Positions 38,012 through 51,717 of a stretch of DNA of 64,000 bases are shown here, piece after piece. The notes under the pieces were generated by a model that was given only the letters and a program-made list of their open reading frames with translations, ran no database searches and had not been told where the DNA came from. The first letter of the stretch is position 1, and every line of letters begins with the position of its first letter. The translations under genes were made by a program, and so were the position numbers. Source of the stretch: Lingula anatina (taxonomy: Eukaryota; Brachiopoda; Lingulata; Lingulida; Lingulidae); the NCBI RefSeq assembly GCF_001039355.2, contig NW_019775508.1:178595-242594 (forward strand), written 5' to 3'.

Positions 38012-38969
38012 TCAGAGGCCATAGTAGGACGGCCATACCTCCAATCTCCAAGATGTGATGCTCCGTGTAGGCGCTGTGAGCGTGCACTTTGGAACACATT
38101 TGAGAGCTGCGATTCCCACTTTCTTTACCCAGCATTTGACGTTCTTCTTGCACTCTTCAATCCAACGCTCAATATCCACCACAGACTTTCCCAGACATCT
38201 GGCCAAACAAGACACCACGTCATTGTCAACATGGTCTGAAATTGAAAGTTTATGATTATTTGGAGTGCTTATGTCATATTGACCCAGATGATTGAAGGGT
38301 TGAAAAATGAATACATTTTAAGTTATATATGAAGTCAAATCATTGCAAAAATCCGACCAAATGCCATCATTTGGTTTTTCAAATAGCAAAACATAAAGAA
38401 ATACCAAAGGGTATCGTGTCGTAGTTTCCCAAAAAAATGATATTTGAACTCCTTTTTACCCACTGTCGTTTCGCCAGCCCTCATTCAAATATTAATGCTA
38501 TTGTGCAAGCAGCAGTTATGCGTTATACATTACTAAGTCATTTGCGAATGGTGAGACGGATACATACAGGTCAAGTATACGGCCAGAAATATAAAAAATG
38601 TTCAGTTGTAAAGCTTTTTTTTTTGTGATTGAGTGATTCATTTGGTTTCATTCTTTGGCATGTGGACTTTATTTAAGTCGTGTAAGAAACTAGTAGAAGT
38701 GGTTAATTAAAGACAACTAGAATCATTGCTAGGCCCAGTTGCCTGCCATTTACACTAACCTTTATTCTTTGGTGTGTCGGAAAATACAATTTGGACTGCG
38801 TCACTTTCCAGTGATACGCACTCAGGTACGCACTTCAGAGCTGCAAAGCCCACTTTTTTCAGCCAGCATTGGACGTCTGTTTCACATTCCTCCAACCACC
38901 GTTCTACGTCAGCCACAGACTTGCCCAAACACTTGGCAAGGCAATCGGCAAAGTGATTGCCAACTTCAG
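38012..38969 (-). CDS. Secreted five-module cysteine protein (gene 2), copy E, 5' part missing
   Basis: Only the last two exons are present: module M4 38760-38969 and terminal module M5 38012-38235. The contig ends at 39084, before the earlier exons. M4 has CLAKCLGKSVADVERW and CWLKKVGFAALKC. M5 has CLARCLGKSVVDIERW and ends WPSYYGL with TGA. The cysteine spacing is identical to the full copy at 51718-55016. One coding difference in M4 is CETDVQC here against CGTDVQC there. The truncation is an assembly break rather than gene decay. Confidence 0.8.
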
Positions 38970-39084
38970 CTTTTTTTAAAAAAGAAAACGAAACCCCCAA
39001 CTGATATGGATAAAAACCCCAGATATAGAACATGTTCTCGTTATAACTTATAATCTTAACTTTATGGTTTTGAAAAAAAAAAAA

Positions 39085-39085
39085 N

Positions 39086-39125
<40 letters not shown>
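39085..39125. repeat. Single-N contig join followed by (TA)n
   Basis: A poly-A end, one N at 39085 and about 20 TA units. The contig on the right then repeats the module cluster from about 39171. Confidence 0.9.
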
Positions 39126-39133
<8 letters not shown>

Positions 39134-39536
39134 TAATCCATTTGTACATGTAGGCACATCTTTCGTTTTCAGTAAATTTGTTGCAAGACCAAAATGTTTT
39201 ATTCAAATTATGTTATAACTTTTACATCATCCTCACTCTTCTTTTTATCGGTTTTATTTCGTCTTTTTTACATTTTGTAGGCCTAATTTCTCTGTGTCAA
39301 TCTCCCCCTCGAGCATCGTAACAACAATAAGAATTGACTAACTAAACCAGGTGAGAGTTAACTGAAGATTTAAAATTGTATTTATAAAGCATAAGAACTG
39401 ATCATTACGTCCTCAATCTTGTTGGAGGACTATAAAAGTTGTTTTTAGGCATAAAGTCGCCATAGGCGCAGGTGAATATAGTCAAAATTAAAAGTTTCAG
39501 TAAAAAAGAAAAAATCATAACACATTTTCAACTTTC

Positions 39537-42287
39537 CTATTCTGAGGGTCTGATCAATTTGAACAGTCTCCGCATCCGCACTAATGTAATCTTTGTTTCT
39601 GTCACGGGCCCTGGACTCCAGGTTAACCTCCCCGGGACCAGACCAACTTCGACTATACAGCTTTCCACACAGGACAGCGCTTCCTTGCCGAGCTGAAATG
39701 AAAGGGCAAAAATAACGTTTTAACATTAGTCATTCATGTCTTTCCTTTGTTTTTATCAACTGAATCAATTAATTACTCGTTAATTCCTGACTTTGAAACA
39801 TGAAACACTCCTATTAGAATGCGAATCGCCAGAAAGGACGCACGCTAAGAAACGGCGCGCTTTTAAATTCTTGGTGTTGTGCATTGGTATTCTTTTAAAA
39901 TATGAACGATAACCACCATAACTTACCTCTATGGCGTAACAATGAAAGTCGTACTTGCACTTGCGGAATATGTTCCATATGTGAAAAGCATTAGTCTTCA
40001 GACACGACGCCACGCACTTAATGAATTTCAAATCCACCTTTTTAATACCCGCACCTGCAAGCAAATAACATCGATGTTTCTTTTATAGTCTACATCATAT
40101 TATGACAACGTTTTTTTTTTCAGTTCACATAACAACCACGGAAGGAAGATGGACCCATTGGGTATTTTTGTTACTCGTGAAAGCCACTTTTTATTTCTCG
40201 AAATGCGTGAAACGTTCATATTATTCAGCGTGATCCGTGAAGCACCCCATTCCCGTGACTAGTGAATGCAGCTTTTTATTCCTCGCCCTTCGTCAAATGA
40301 AGTCACTATACTCGGTGATTCTCAATGAGATATGAATAAAGTTTAAAATACTAAGATTTGTTGGTTTTATTTCCCGTGAATTGTGACCCCCCCCCCCCAA
40401 TGGAACCCCTACAGGATTACTTATGTCTCATCTGTTTTATTAGTGAATCGCGCATTCAAATAATACCATAGGTCTACAGGCTCTGACCAGCCAAACCTAC
40501 CAAGATCAGTAATATCTTCCCGCTGTGCCTCAACTTTTGGACCTAAAGTTTCATCGTCAAGGCGCCCTGTTTAAAGAAGAATTAAATAAAAATAAAAATG
40601 AAATAAGATTTGTTGAACAAACTATTAGGCCTACAATAGCACAAAAAGTCGCATGACTGAAACACTTGCAGAACAACAGAAAACTGCAAAAATAGTATTA
40701 CTACTGGTACAAATGTAGCACGCTTTTATAGTTTACTTGTTATTTATTTTATTTTATTAAAAATTTTAAGACGGATTGCGATAACTGCCCCTTTCATTTA
40801 AATAATAATGGAAGTGAAAATGAAATCGTCAATGTAAATTCATGATCATGATCTAAGCTACTGTCTTAACATTTTATTTATATTGTAAGTAATCAGGCAC
40901 AGATGTACTAATTTTTAAGTCCATACATCCTGTTAGGTACTGTTCTTATTTAGTCTATATAATAAACTCTTTAATATAAAGCTTTTGTTAACACAAGAGT
41001 GCAATTTATTCCTCACCAGAATAAAAGCCAAGCGAATCATTTGGTTCGTCATTCTCTACACCTCTATTGCACTCAGATAAACAATCTCTGACTATTCCAC
41101 CAATCTTCTGGGCCCAACAGCTGATGTTTTCTCTGCATTCACCCCATATGATGAAGATCTCAGGTAATGATTTGCCGAGGCATTGAAACATGCAGGGAAG
41201 GAAACTGTTTTCATTGTTAAGTACTGTCTCTGAAACATGTGAGCGTGCGATATTTTACACATCTCAACTGACTTAATGATCTCTTTCTTTATACACTTTT
41301 TTAAAGAAAAAGAAAAAATGGCACGTCCATACCAGTCATTTTTCGTCTTTATTTTTACTTTTGGTAAAACGGATAATCGGCTAAAAATTAAACAAATCAA
41401 AAAAGGGGCAATAATATCGTATCTCACCGAGTTTTAATTCTTGTACGTCAGACATGTCTCTCTTTGACAAACATAAGAAAATGACATTGCTCAAGTGATT
41501 TTCCAAACACTTCAAGTCTCTTCCGCATAGTTCTGCTGCTTTCTCGATTTCATTTTCCGAATTACCAAGACACGCAATAAGAAAAGATGAGTCACCTAAA
41601 CGGCGGTTGTCTTTATCTGTGTAAAATAAAACATCAAAAGAAAATCTTATTACAATTTTTAATGGGCCCAAAGTAAAATAAAACATCAAAAGGAAACTTA
41701 TAACTTGTCTACCTACTAATTAACAAATCTGCTAAGACTGATACATGGAAGACCAAGTGGGACGTGAACTGGTAACATGAATAATTTATCCCTTTTTTCA
41801 GTAATTATTCTTCTAACGCAGAAGAAAAAACTCAAACGACTCGAAAAGGAAATAAGAAAAAAACAACATTACTCTGCGCAAGAAATGAGTAACTTTTTAA
41901 GATCATGTCTAAGGACTTCTTATTTTTAAATCAACCGCTTGCCTCTATTCTTTTAAAAAAGGACACTCTGCTGTTTATCTTTTACCTTGAAGATAATCCA
42001 TTTGTTGCTGCCGTGGCCCTCTTTGATGCTCCCAGTGATTTGTATGCATGGGAAGTAGCGGCGAGCAAATGCAGAAATCTGAAGAAAACCTTGGATTGTT
42101 ACAGATTATGTAAAACATTTTAACTAAAAGGAATAAAAAGGCATTAACCATACAGCCAATTTGAACTTTTTAAAAGGCTGATTATCTTTGTCAACGTGTT
42201 ACTAAATAAAATGTTTTCGCCTGCTCTAAGAGATAAGGATATACCTGTAAAGTGCAAAACTAAAACTGCTGAAGCCCAATGCATCAT
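39537..42287 (-). CDS. Secreted three-module cysteine protein (gene 3), copy F
   Basis: Exons 42245-42287, 41986-42078, 41428-41616, 41017-41229, 40501-40566, 39927-40054 and 39537-39692 match copy E in length and phase, again 295 residues. In exon 2 two of the three differences from copy E are synonymous in this minus-strand frame, which supports it as coding. The stop is kept although the codon before it differs (GAC to GAA). The Y-module donor is a strong G|GTGAGG. Module cysteines are unchanged, including the loss of Cys 1 and Cys 6 in module X. Confidence 0.78.
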
Positions 42288-42380
42288 ACTGCCTCTAAAA
42301 TTTGTTCTGATCGCGTTAATGGCAGTCTGGTAAGTTTAAGGCGAAGAAGACCCTTGGCACTGCTTCGACGTTGCACGAGC

Positions 42381-42387
42381 TTATATA
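42381..42387 (-). promoter_or_regulatory. TATA box of gene 3, copy F
   Basis: TATATAA on the minus strand, about 95 nt upstream of the ATG, against TATGTAA in copy E. Confidence 0.5.
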
Positions 42388-44104
42388 GGTCTATGCCCCT
42401 CCAACAGAGTGATGCCCTGTCATCCGCTCGTGATCTGCTGTCACTTTCCAATCACACAATCAAATGACTTAAGAAGAACAAAATTTGTTCCAACTTAGAC
42501 CAACTTTACGTCCTCTTTCTCTTTCATAATACAGCGTCATATGTATGACAGGAGAAAAAAGGGGGCCGGATGGTGTACCCAACGACCAACTTTTAAGCTC
42601 TGAAGCGCACAGCTCATTTATATCCTAATCAAAGTTCCGTGATACTACCATCCACATCGATTATAGCCTGTCTGTTAACATACTCACCGTAAAGTGGAGA
42701 AATATTCCAATCATTTGATACATTACGGAATAAATGTTTTTAATGACCATGTTCCATTTAAGTTGTTAATATGAAATATTTTACCGTTCACTGTAGAACT
42801 TTGTGATTGTATGTAGCCCAGGACAAGCTAGTAACCAGGGCGCTATTATACAGCTTTGATGAAACCGGACCCTGGATGTTTAAGGGAGAGAGGCAAGTCT
42901 GTTTTTGATCTCGGTTACCATTTAGTAGAGCAGTGCTATGTTCATAAATAAGTATTGGCGATGTTTACCATTCAGCAGGTGAGCATGAATGTAAAATCGT
43001 TCTCGTTACATTTAAATGATGTTGCGTTTAACAATAGTCGAGTTCTACCCCTTCATTCAGTTTTCACTGGTAGTAGTGATTTATATGCGATACCGGGAAA
43101 CTAAGCTTGCTTTTAATGTATTTTTATTAATTCCTTTCGCTTATATTTTTAGTTTTGGCTTATGACTCATTATCTTAATTCATTTTGCAGTTAATACTGA
43201 ATTAATGGATGCAAATGCATTCTACATTGATTCACTTCATGCATGTTTTTTTTTCTTTTTAAGACTAAGGAAAAAAGTTGTCAGTTTTATCAAGAGTCTT
43301 TACACAAAACCGACATGTGACATGTTTGTTCATTGCACTAGCAGATGAAATTGGATGCTGTGACTTTTCAAAATTTTAATATTATTTAAAAATAAAGGAA
43401 CTAAAGATATAGCACGATAGTCTTGTCTTGCACTCGGTAACAGCGAGAACCGCGGGTGAATGTGGCCGTCTTTGTCCGTAGGCGTCCTCTTAACAGGAAA
43501 ACAACAGTGCTATACGAAAGGAAATAGAAAATGAAATTTAAAATATGTATTTTAAATATCACAAATGTCGATTTCCAAATCCTTTTTATTTACTTGTACA
43601 AGGCGTGTGTACTTGGTTATTACGTTAATATCGAGTCCGTGTGTTCAGTGATATCAGATCTCTAGATAAAGGAGATAACGTATTGGATGTACAATCAAGA
43701 GAGATAAGATCTTTTTATCAGATAATATATTGGAATCGCCACCAGGCTGACCGGCAGACTGGACGTCATATGACAGTTGCATTGGCATGTCCATGTACAC
43801 ACTTTATACATTGTCTGTATATCAAAATTAAGGTAGTGAGACGATTTGAGCTACAGTTTTAATGCTGTCAACTAAAAGTTAAAAAATATCCCCTTAAACC
43901 GAAATATCGATAGCATATTTTGTCGCTTACTTTATTTTCCTCTTTACTTCACATTTCTAAAGATATATACATCAAGCGGGAATTAAATCTACATCGTTCA
44001 TGTAAGAGTCTGTGAATTATGTTAAGAGTCACTGAATTTTCCCATCAATGTCATTCAGGCCGAAATGTGCGAGGCTTTACTGCATCGTGATGTCTGTTAG
44101 AATT
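42388..44104. other. Spacer between gene 3 and gene 1, copy F
   Basis: Equivalent of 29078-30799, with a few small indels (for example near 42558 and 43046). No gene is recognised. Confidence 0.5.
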
Positions 44105-47100
44105 TTAAAGGTTCTGGCGCAGTTTACTCTCAGCATAAGCAGACTTCAACAGCCTTTGTGAGAGAGGGTAGCGCATCATAACAGAATAAGAAGGCAACCT
44201 GTTGTTGTCTAAAAAGGAAAATAAAATGCGAATATAAGTGAATAAATTTCAGAAAATCACTTTTATGCTTGTGGCATGAAAGCACTGAATGTATTTCTAT
44301 GATATTAATTCGTTCACAAATTTTAAAAACAAACACGTAGTAAAACAAATCTCTGTTTATTAGAATACATTCGTATATTACTTATAAATGATAAATTTTC
44401 AACATCGCAAGATCAAAAATCCATCACTGGTTATACTCGTCGTTTATTTGAATATGTTAATGCATACCTCCTGTTTGCTCGGCATAAGGGATACAGCTTC
44501 CAATACATTTTACAACAGCTCCGCCAACTTTTCCCAACCAACATTTGGCGTCATGCCCACACGCCTGAACCCAGTCGGCTATCTCTGGGACTATACTTTT
44601 TAACAAACACTTTCCCAAACATTCCACAAAAGGAGGGATGGCCTGTTCGTCAACGGTTGCCAATTTCGAAAAGACTTCAGCTAAAATAAATGCATAGGTG
44701 TAAGAGAGTTAACTTGGAGTATGCATATTATGCTCCAAAAGAATAATATATCTGTTCAACTTTTATTAAATCCAAAACATCAAATAGATCACTCCATTCA
44801 ATTTTCAATCAGCATACACAGCTTTATTTCTATGAATTAAAAAAACGGTAGCATCATACCTTCGGTTTGTTCGGCATATGGAATACAGCTTCCGATACAT
44901 TTCACAACAGCTCCGCCAACTTTTCCCAACCAACATTTGGCGTCATGCCCACACGCCTGAACCCAGTCGGCTATCTCTGGGACTATACTTTTTAACAAAC
45001 ACTTTCCCAAACATTCCACAAAAGGAGGGATGGCCTGTTCGTCAACGGTTGCCAATTTCGAAAAGACTTCAGCTAAAATAAATGCATAGGTGAAAGAGAT
45101 TTATCTTGGAGTATGCATATTATGCTCAAAAAGAATAATATATCTGATCAAATTTTATTAAATTCAAAACATCAAATAGATTACTCCATTAAATTTTCCA
45201 TCAGCATACACAACTTTATTTCCATGAAAAAACGGTAGCGTCATACCTTCGGTTTGTTCGGCATATGGAATACAGCTTCCGATACATTTTACAACAGCTC
45301 CGCCAACTTTTCCCAACCAACATTTGGCATCCTGCCCACAAGCCTTGACCCAGTCGCCTATCTCGGGAACGATACTTTGTAGCAAACACTTTCCCAAACA
45401 TTTCACAATTGGAGGAATGTCTCGTTCTTCCAGAGTCACGTCTTCTATAACATCATTAATTCATAGTATCAAAATGTACGGAAATCGATATGCAAATAGA
45501 ATAAATATGTTAAGTATACGTCTTTAATACTTCTCATGATGTTTGGCGATACCTTGACAATTTCCAAATGAATAAGCCATTTCTCTCGCACAATTTGCAG
45601 CTTTGATATCTCAACCGTTTGAGCATATGCTCTGGAGAATGCTTTCATCTTCACATGAAAATAACCCATATATGTAAATGTCGTGTACGTCTTTAGATCT
45701 AATAGATAGGTAGAAAGGTTAATTTTTTCAATTGATACATTCTAAATATCTGCAAACCTTCAGTCTGCTTGGCATAAGGGATGCAGCTTCCGATGCATTT
45801 TACGACAGCTCCGCCAACTTTTCCCAACCAACATTTGGCGTCATGTCCACATGCCTTAACCCAGTCGCCTATCTCGGGAACGATGCTTTGTAGCAAACAC
45901 TTTCCCAAACATTTCACAATTGGAGGAATGTCTTGTTCGTCGACGGTTGCCAATTTCGAAAAGGCTTCAGCTAAAATAAATGCATAGATGAAAGAGATTA
46001 AACTTGGAGTATGCATATTATGTTCAAAAGGACCAATATATCTGTTCAACTTTTATTAAATCCAAAACATCAAATCATTTCATTCAATTTTCAATCAGTA
46101 TACACAACTTTATTTCCATGAATTAAAATTGAAAAACGGTAGCGTCATACCTTCGGTTTGCTCGGCATATGGAATACAGCTTCCGATACATTTTACAACA
46201 GCTCCGCCAACTTTTCCCAACCAACATTTGGCGTCCTGTCCGCACGCCTTCACCCAGTCGCCTATCTCGGGAACGATACTTTGTAGCAAACACTTTCCCA
46301 AACATTTCACAATTGGAGGAATGTCTTGTTCTTCCAGAGTCACGTCTTCTACAACATTATTACAACATAGTATCAAAATGTACGGAAATCAATACGTATA
46401 TGTATACTTCTCATGATGTTTGGACAAACCTTGACGATATGCAAAGGAATAAGCCATTTCTCGCGCACAATTTGCAGCATTGATCTCTCAACCGTTTGAT
46501 CATATGCTATGGAGAATGCTTTCATCTTCACATGAAAATACATCATATATGTAAATGTCGTAAGCGTCTTTATATCTAATAGAAAGGGTAATTTTTTCAA
46601 TGGATACATTCTAAATGGCTGCAAACCTTCAGTCTGCTTGGCATAAGGGATGCAGCTTCCGATACATTTTACGACAGCTCCGCCAACTTTTCCCAACCAA
46701 CATTTGGCATCCTGCCCACAAGCCTTAACCCAGTCGCCTATCTCGGGAACGATGCTTTGTAGCAAACACTTTCCCAAACATTTCACAATTGGAGGAATGT
46801 CTTGCTCGTCGACGGTTGCCAATTTCGAAAAGGCTTCAACCACAACAAAAGATGTATGAAATTGTAGTTTGGGGTTAGCACGTAATTTTCAAATGGACTA
46901 TTATGTTTGTCAAAAACTTTACTGAAATATAAATATCATTTTAAAATCAAATTGTAAATTGATGGTTAAACTTAAACATATATCCATTTTTATTAATTGG
47001 CGAAAAAAAAAGGAAAAGAAAAAGAGAAAAAAAAAAGAAAGACGACTATTACAAACCTTCTGTTTGCTCGGCGTAAGGGATACAGCTTCCAATACATTTT

Positions 47101-48967
47101 ACAACAGCTCCGCCAACTTTTCCCAGCCAACACTTAGCGTCATGTCCACATGCCTTAACCCAGTCGCCTATCTCTGGAACTATACTTTTCAACAAGCACT
47201 TCCCCATACATTCCACAAAGGGAGGGATGGCTTGGTCTTCGACGGACACAAATTCTAAAATAATAAGCTAAGAACTTTAAATATTGATGCCACTGTAAAT
47301 ATCACAATGTTTAAACTTGTAAACTGATAGCTACATTCCAACATATACCTTTTTTATAAAATGAAAAAAAAAAAACAGACGACTGTTTCAAACCTTCGGT
47401 TTGCTCGGCATAAGGGATACAGCTTCCAATACATTTTACGACAGCTCCGCCAACTTTTCCCAACCAACATTTGGCATCCTGCCCACAAGCCTTGACCCAG
47501 TCGCCTATCTCAGGAACGATACTTTGTAACAAACACTTTCCCAAACATTTCACAAAGGGAGGGATGGCTTGCTCTTCAACGGTTGCCAATTTCGAAAAGA
47601 CTTCAGCTAAAATAAAAGATGTATAGAACTGAAGCATGCCGTTAGCATGTAATTTCCAAAAGGACAATTATGTTTGTTACAATTTTTCTGAAATATCAAT
47701 GTCATTGTTGATATCATTCATGTTCCAAATTGTAAATTGATAGCTAAACTACAACAAATATCCATTTGATATATCCAATCGCCTAGAAAGAAAGAACAGG
47801 AAAGATAGAGAAAAATAAAGACAGATAACTGTTTCACACCTTCGGTTTGCTCGGCATAAGGGATACAGCTTCCGATGCATTTTACGACAGCTCCACCAAC
47901 TTTTCCCAACCAACATTTGGCGTCCTGACCACACGCCTTAACCCAGTCGGCTATTTCTGGGACTATACTTTTTAACAAACACTTTCCCAAACATTCCACA
48001 AAGGGAGGGATGGCTTCATCTTCGACGAACACAGGTTCTAAAATAAGAAAAAAATTTTCCTGCTAGATATACACTTATCCAAATCATTAATCGTTTCAAC
48101 ATGCTAACCATTAGGGAATGGGTGGGGTTGTTAATCCATACGCACAATGATTAACTGCAAAGGGGCACTTTACAATGGAACCAAACGGACTCGGCTTCTC
48201 ACAGAATAAATTTCTCACCTTCAGACAGATCTAAAGAAGAAGTGGCAAGGCATTCTCCTACACATTTCAAAGCAGCTCCGCCAACTTTTTCCAGCCAACA
48301 TTTTGCGTCTTTGCCACATTCCTTGACCCAACCCTCGACCTCTGTAACACTTTTTCCCAAGCATTTTGCCATACATATCACGAACGATGAGGCGCCTTGG
48401 TCTAGAGAAAATGAATTTTGAATGAGCAGAAAGTGTTAAAATTGTAAGGAACTTTTCAAAATAATGTTTTATTGTGTGTCTAACTAGATTAATACAGATT
48501 AAGCTGTAGGATTTTACCTTGATTGGCATGAGATTGAAATTCGCTGGCCATGTCAAGAAAAGGGTTGTATTCAATTGGACTTTGGTCCATCTTTGGCATG
48601 TCCCCCAACGCAGCTCCTGGAAAGCGTAAATCGTAACTTATCATTATTTGCTATTTTTGGTGTTTCCTTTTGTCTCAAGATTGTTTGAGGATAGGAAAAA
48701 TGATTGATTACAGATGTTTTAAACATGTTTCATTATAGTAAATGCCTTTTATAAAAGGTGCAATCCGTAAATTATTATTGATTAGAAATACTTGCTTTTG
48801 ATTAACATTGCGGATATTAAAAAAAAACCACCAACTCCCACAAACGATAACAAGTTTTGATAATCTGTGAAAGAAAAAAACTGTACTTTTGCCAATTGAA
48901 AATTAACTGCCTCACCATGAGCCCCAATAAAAAGCGCCACCGAGCACAGAACTAATAGCATCGTCAT
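44105..48967 (-). CDS. Secreted ten-module cysteine protein (gene 1), copy F
   Basis: Thirteen exons join to 762 residues: signal 48916-48967, linker 48518-48616 (one codon longer than copy E), A 48219-48401, B 47840-48037, C 47394-47606, D 47057-47254, E 46627-46833, F 46151-46348, G 45758-45970, H 45247-45444, extra module H' 44860-45072, I 44468-44680, tail 44105-44208. Frame and phase-1 junctions are intact throughout. The stop is TAA where copy E has TGA at the same codon. It is the same gene as 30800-35305 but with one more module between H and I. Indels in exons are multiples of three, consistent with a functional coding sequence in both copies. Confidence 0.85.
44860..45072 (-). CDS. 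Extra hybrid module exon H' of gene 1, only in copy F
   Basis: The 213-nt exon starts like module I (SKLATVDEQAIPP, then DWVQACGHDAK) but ends like module H (AEQTE, donor GAAG|GTATGA), and its downstream intron is H-type. An I-type front joined to an H-type back is the product expected from unequal crossing-over between exons H and I. Confidence 0.8.
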
Positions 48968-49038
48968 CACTGGTTTCTCACTTCAAATGGTTGAGAGACC
49001 GAACCTAAAACTGACGCTAATGGATTTACTTGCAACTC

Positions 49039-49044
49039 TTTATA
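49039..49044 (-). promoter_or_regulatory. TATA box of gene 1, copy F
   Basis: TATAAA in the same context and at the same distance from the ATG as in copy E. Confidence 0.65.
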
Positions 49045-49833
49045 CACAATAGCCGCGCTGTCACGTCACGCGACAACTGATACAAAGCATTATTTTGGGA
49101 TGAATTTACGCAATTATTCTCATCTGGAGTGAGGCAATGGGGAACGTGCTATTGTCATGAGACTGACCTTTGAATCTGCGTGACATGTGCGGCCATATTA
49201 ATTAACGGCAGGGTATGGCGTTGTAAGCGCAGACATTGTTTTTATCTTATAGTTAATTTTCACGGAACTATGAAAAATGATTTGCATTAATAAATACGCA
49301 CCAATCATTGTAGTAATTACTAATACGTTGCTACGTAAGATGTTCGCGCTTTAATGGTCCTCACGAACCCCCCCCCCCCCCCACCCCCACCCCGGCATGC
49401 ATTTCACCCTTGTGACATTCCAGAGCAATAATTGCGGTTAATTTGATAACGAATGGAAACTAAGCTTAGATACCGTTGATACCAGCTAGAGAATGATCAA
49501 ACAGAGGGCACATGAGTGCGATTTATGGAGGGAGAGGAGGGGTGGCATAGATGTTTGACAAATGAGAGACAACTATAACATCTAGAAGTTATGGATGTTC
49601 TCAGGCATTCAGAGCAAACTTTACTATGAACGTATAAAAAAAGAAAATAAGTAAAAGAAAACAAGCATAAGAAATAGGTAAATTTTTAGCTTGATGTTGA
49701 AAGCCATTGGGTGCCGATGAAAGGGCACCTCTATTATAGATATAATAATACATCGTTCGTAAAAGCAATAGTTTATTTTTACTCTCTACATAGAGATGAG
49801 ACAAAAATATGTGTATCTTTAGCACTGTGAACG

Positions 49834-49864
<31 letters not shown>

Positions 49865-50139
49865 TCTACCTAGTTGTTTGGAAACATCGTTAAGTTGAAT
49901 AATTATAAATCACCATGTGAGCTAAGGTAATTCATTTTACTAATTTTATTGATACATAATACACTTGACATTCGTAACTTTTTGAAATTTTTTCAAGGAA
50001 ATGAAATAAAACAGAGTGAGAAAGTTTGAGCAAGTCTTGACAATAAAGTGAAGGTTTCATACGATACTGATGGTGAGCAACCAAGAATTTTTTTCTAACT
50101 GTAGCCTACATGCCGTACGGTTAAAATAAAATCCTTTAG
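49045..50139. other. Spacer upstream of gene 1, copy F
   Basis: Equivalent of 35384-36467, with poly-C and a longer (CA)n tract ending at 49862. No gene is recognised. Confidence 0.5.
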
Positions 50140-50713
50140 GCCCCTATTTCACACAGACCACGAACCCCACGAATCGCCAGGAATTGACAAATTTCAGGAT
50201 TCGTGAGATTTTGCCAATTTTCTGGTCTAATTCGACACGCTCTACGATTCAGTTACGATACAGGTGCGATAGTGTTACGAATATTCGTGGGATTCGGTTG
50301 GAATCGCACGAATATTGTCCAGAAATTCACTACGATTTTTTGGAATCGGGAGTTCGTGGCCAAAACTTTGAACAGCTCAAAATTTTTGCCACGAATTCCC
50401 GATTGATCAAGAATTGCAATAACTGACTACGATTATATACGAATCTGCTAAGAACTTCACGAACTGATTACGATTCAACCACGAATCCTGAAATTTTCAA
50501 TTCCTGGCGATTCCTGGGATTCGTGGTCTGTGTGAAATAGGGGCATCAAAGTTTTTGCCACCAATTCCTGTTGGTCAAGAAGTGCAAGAACTGACTACGA
50601 ATAGATACGAATCTGTAAAGAACTTCACGAACTGATTACGATTCAACCACGAATCGTGAAATTTGTCAATTCATGGCCATTCGTGGGATTCGTGGACTGT
50701 GTGAAATAGGGGC
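50140..50713. mobile_element. MITE-like element with GCCCCTATTTCACAC termini, copy F
   Basis: Same element and insertion site as 36468-37040, with the internal right terminus ending at 50544. It was therefore present before the two copies diverged. Small indels distinguish the copies. Confidence 0.65.
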
Positions 50714-51510
50714 TTTACTGTTAATTATCAAGACTTGCTCAAAATGTGTAACTTCATCTCCATACAAATGGATTGACAATTTAAGATATTCTTGACATAA
50801 TTATATATAAACAGTAAATAAGAAGGCATAGGCCTACGTTATGATGGACAAAACAGATCGAGATTGTATTTCTTCAAACAATTCTTCACGGAGATTACTA
50901 ATAAAAAGTACATAGATTATCACAAATGAGTCTTTACAATGTTTTAACATAATCATAATAGGCATACTTCCACGTTAATTTTAAACTATCTTCTTATGTC
51001 ATTGTCATTCGCAAGTACCATTCAGCTTGAATCAATCAATAAATATTCCGTGTGTCCACATCATTCATTTCTATTATTGGCTCATTTCAATAGTGTGTTG
51101 GACACCCTTCTTTCACAAAATTACTTGTGTATCCTGTGGTCTCTTCCTCAATAAAATGCTTTAGTATTTGCGTGTGTCAATAACACAGGCACCAGTTCGC
51201 TTCATTTCATCAACTGTGCTTTTCACATGGGCCCGACTACGGTGCAAATCTTCTACCTTCTCCCTGAGTGTTATAATTCAGTACCTGTGGGAAAAGTAAT
51301 TATTTTCCACTCGTCAATAACTGTTATCAAAATAGCACAGTTAAAATATTAAAGCTTAAAGCTTTATACTACTTTTAAGTTTTGATCACCACTGTTATAT
51401 AATATATACAAAATCAAAACTCAGGTTTCGGCTAACAACGAATGTTAATCAAATATATCAAAATGAAAAAATACGTGCGCAGATTACATCTGGTACAACT
51501 AAGACTTAGA
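50714..51510. other. Spacer, no gene recognised, copy F
   Basis: Equivalent of 37041-37853, with an internal deletion near 51053. No exon is supported. Confidence 0.45.
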
Positions 51511-51710
51511 GTTCATTTCCACAGACACCATCGGTCTACGTAGATCGATCCAACTCTGCGGTGACTCAGCTTAACTGATAAACCGCTCCTCCTGATTACA
51601 GAGAAGCTGGTGATTATACAAGTACGTTGGAAACAAGAGGAGGCGTCATTCAGCTCTGATTGCACTCAGTGGATCAATCTACGTAGAGTGAAGGTGCTGT
51701 GGGAATGAGC
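51511..51710. mobile_element. Fold-back element in the gene 2 3' flank, copy F
   Basis: Arms 51511-51552 and 51670-51710, the same as 37854-38004 but with about 50 extra bases in the loop. The extra segment is bordered by GGTGA direct repeats, so a repeat-mediated deletion in copy E is likely. Confidence 0.6.
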
Positions 51711-51717
51711 ACTTATT

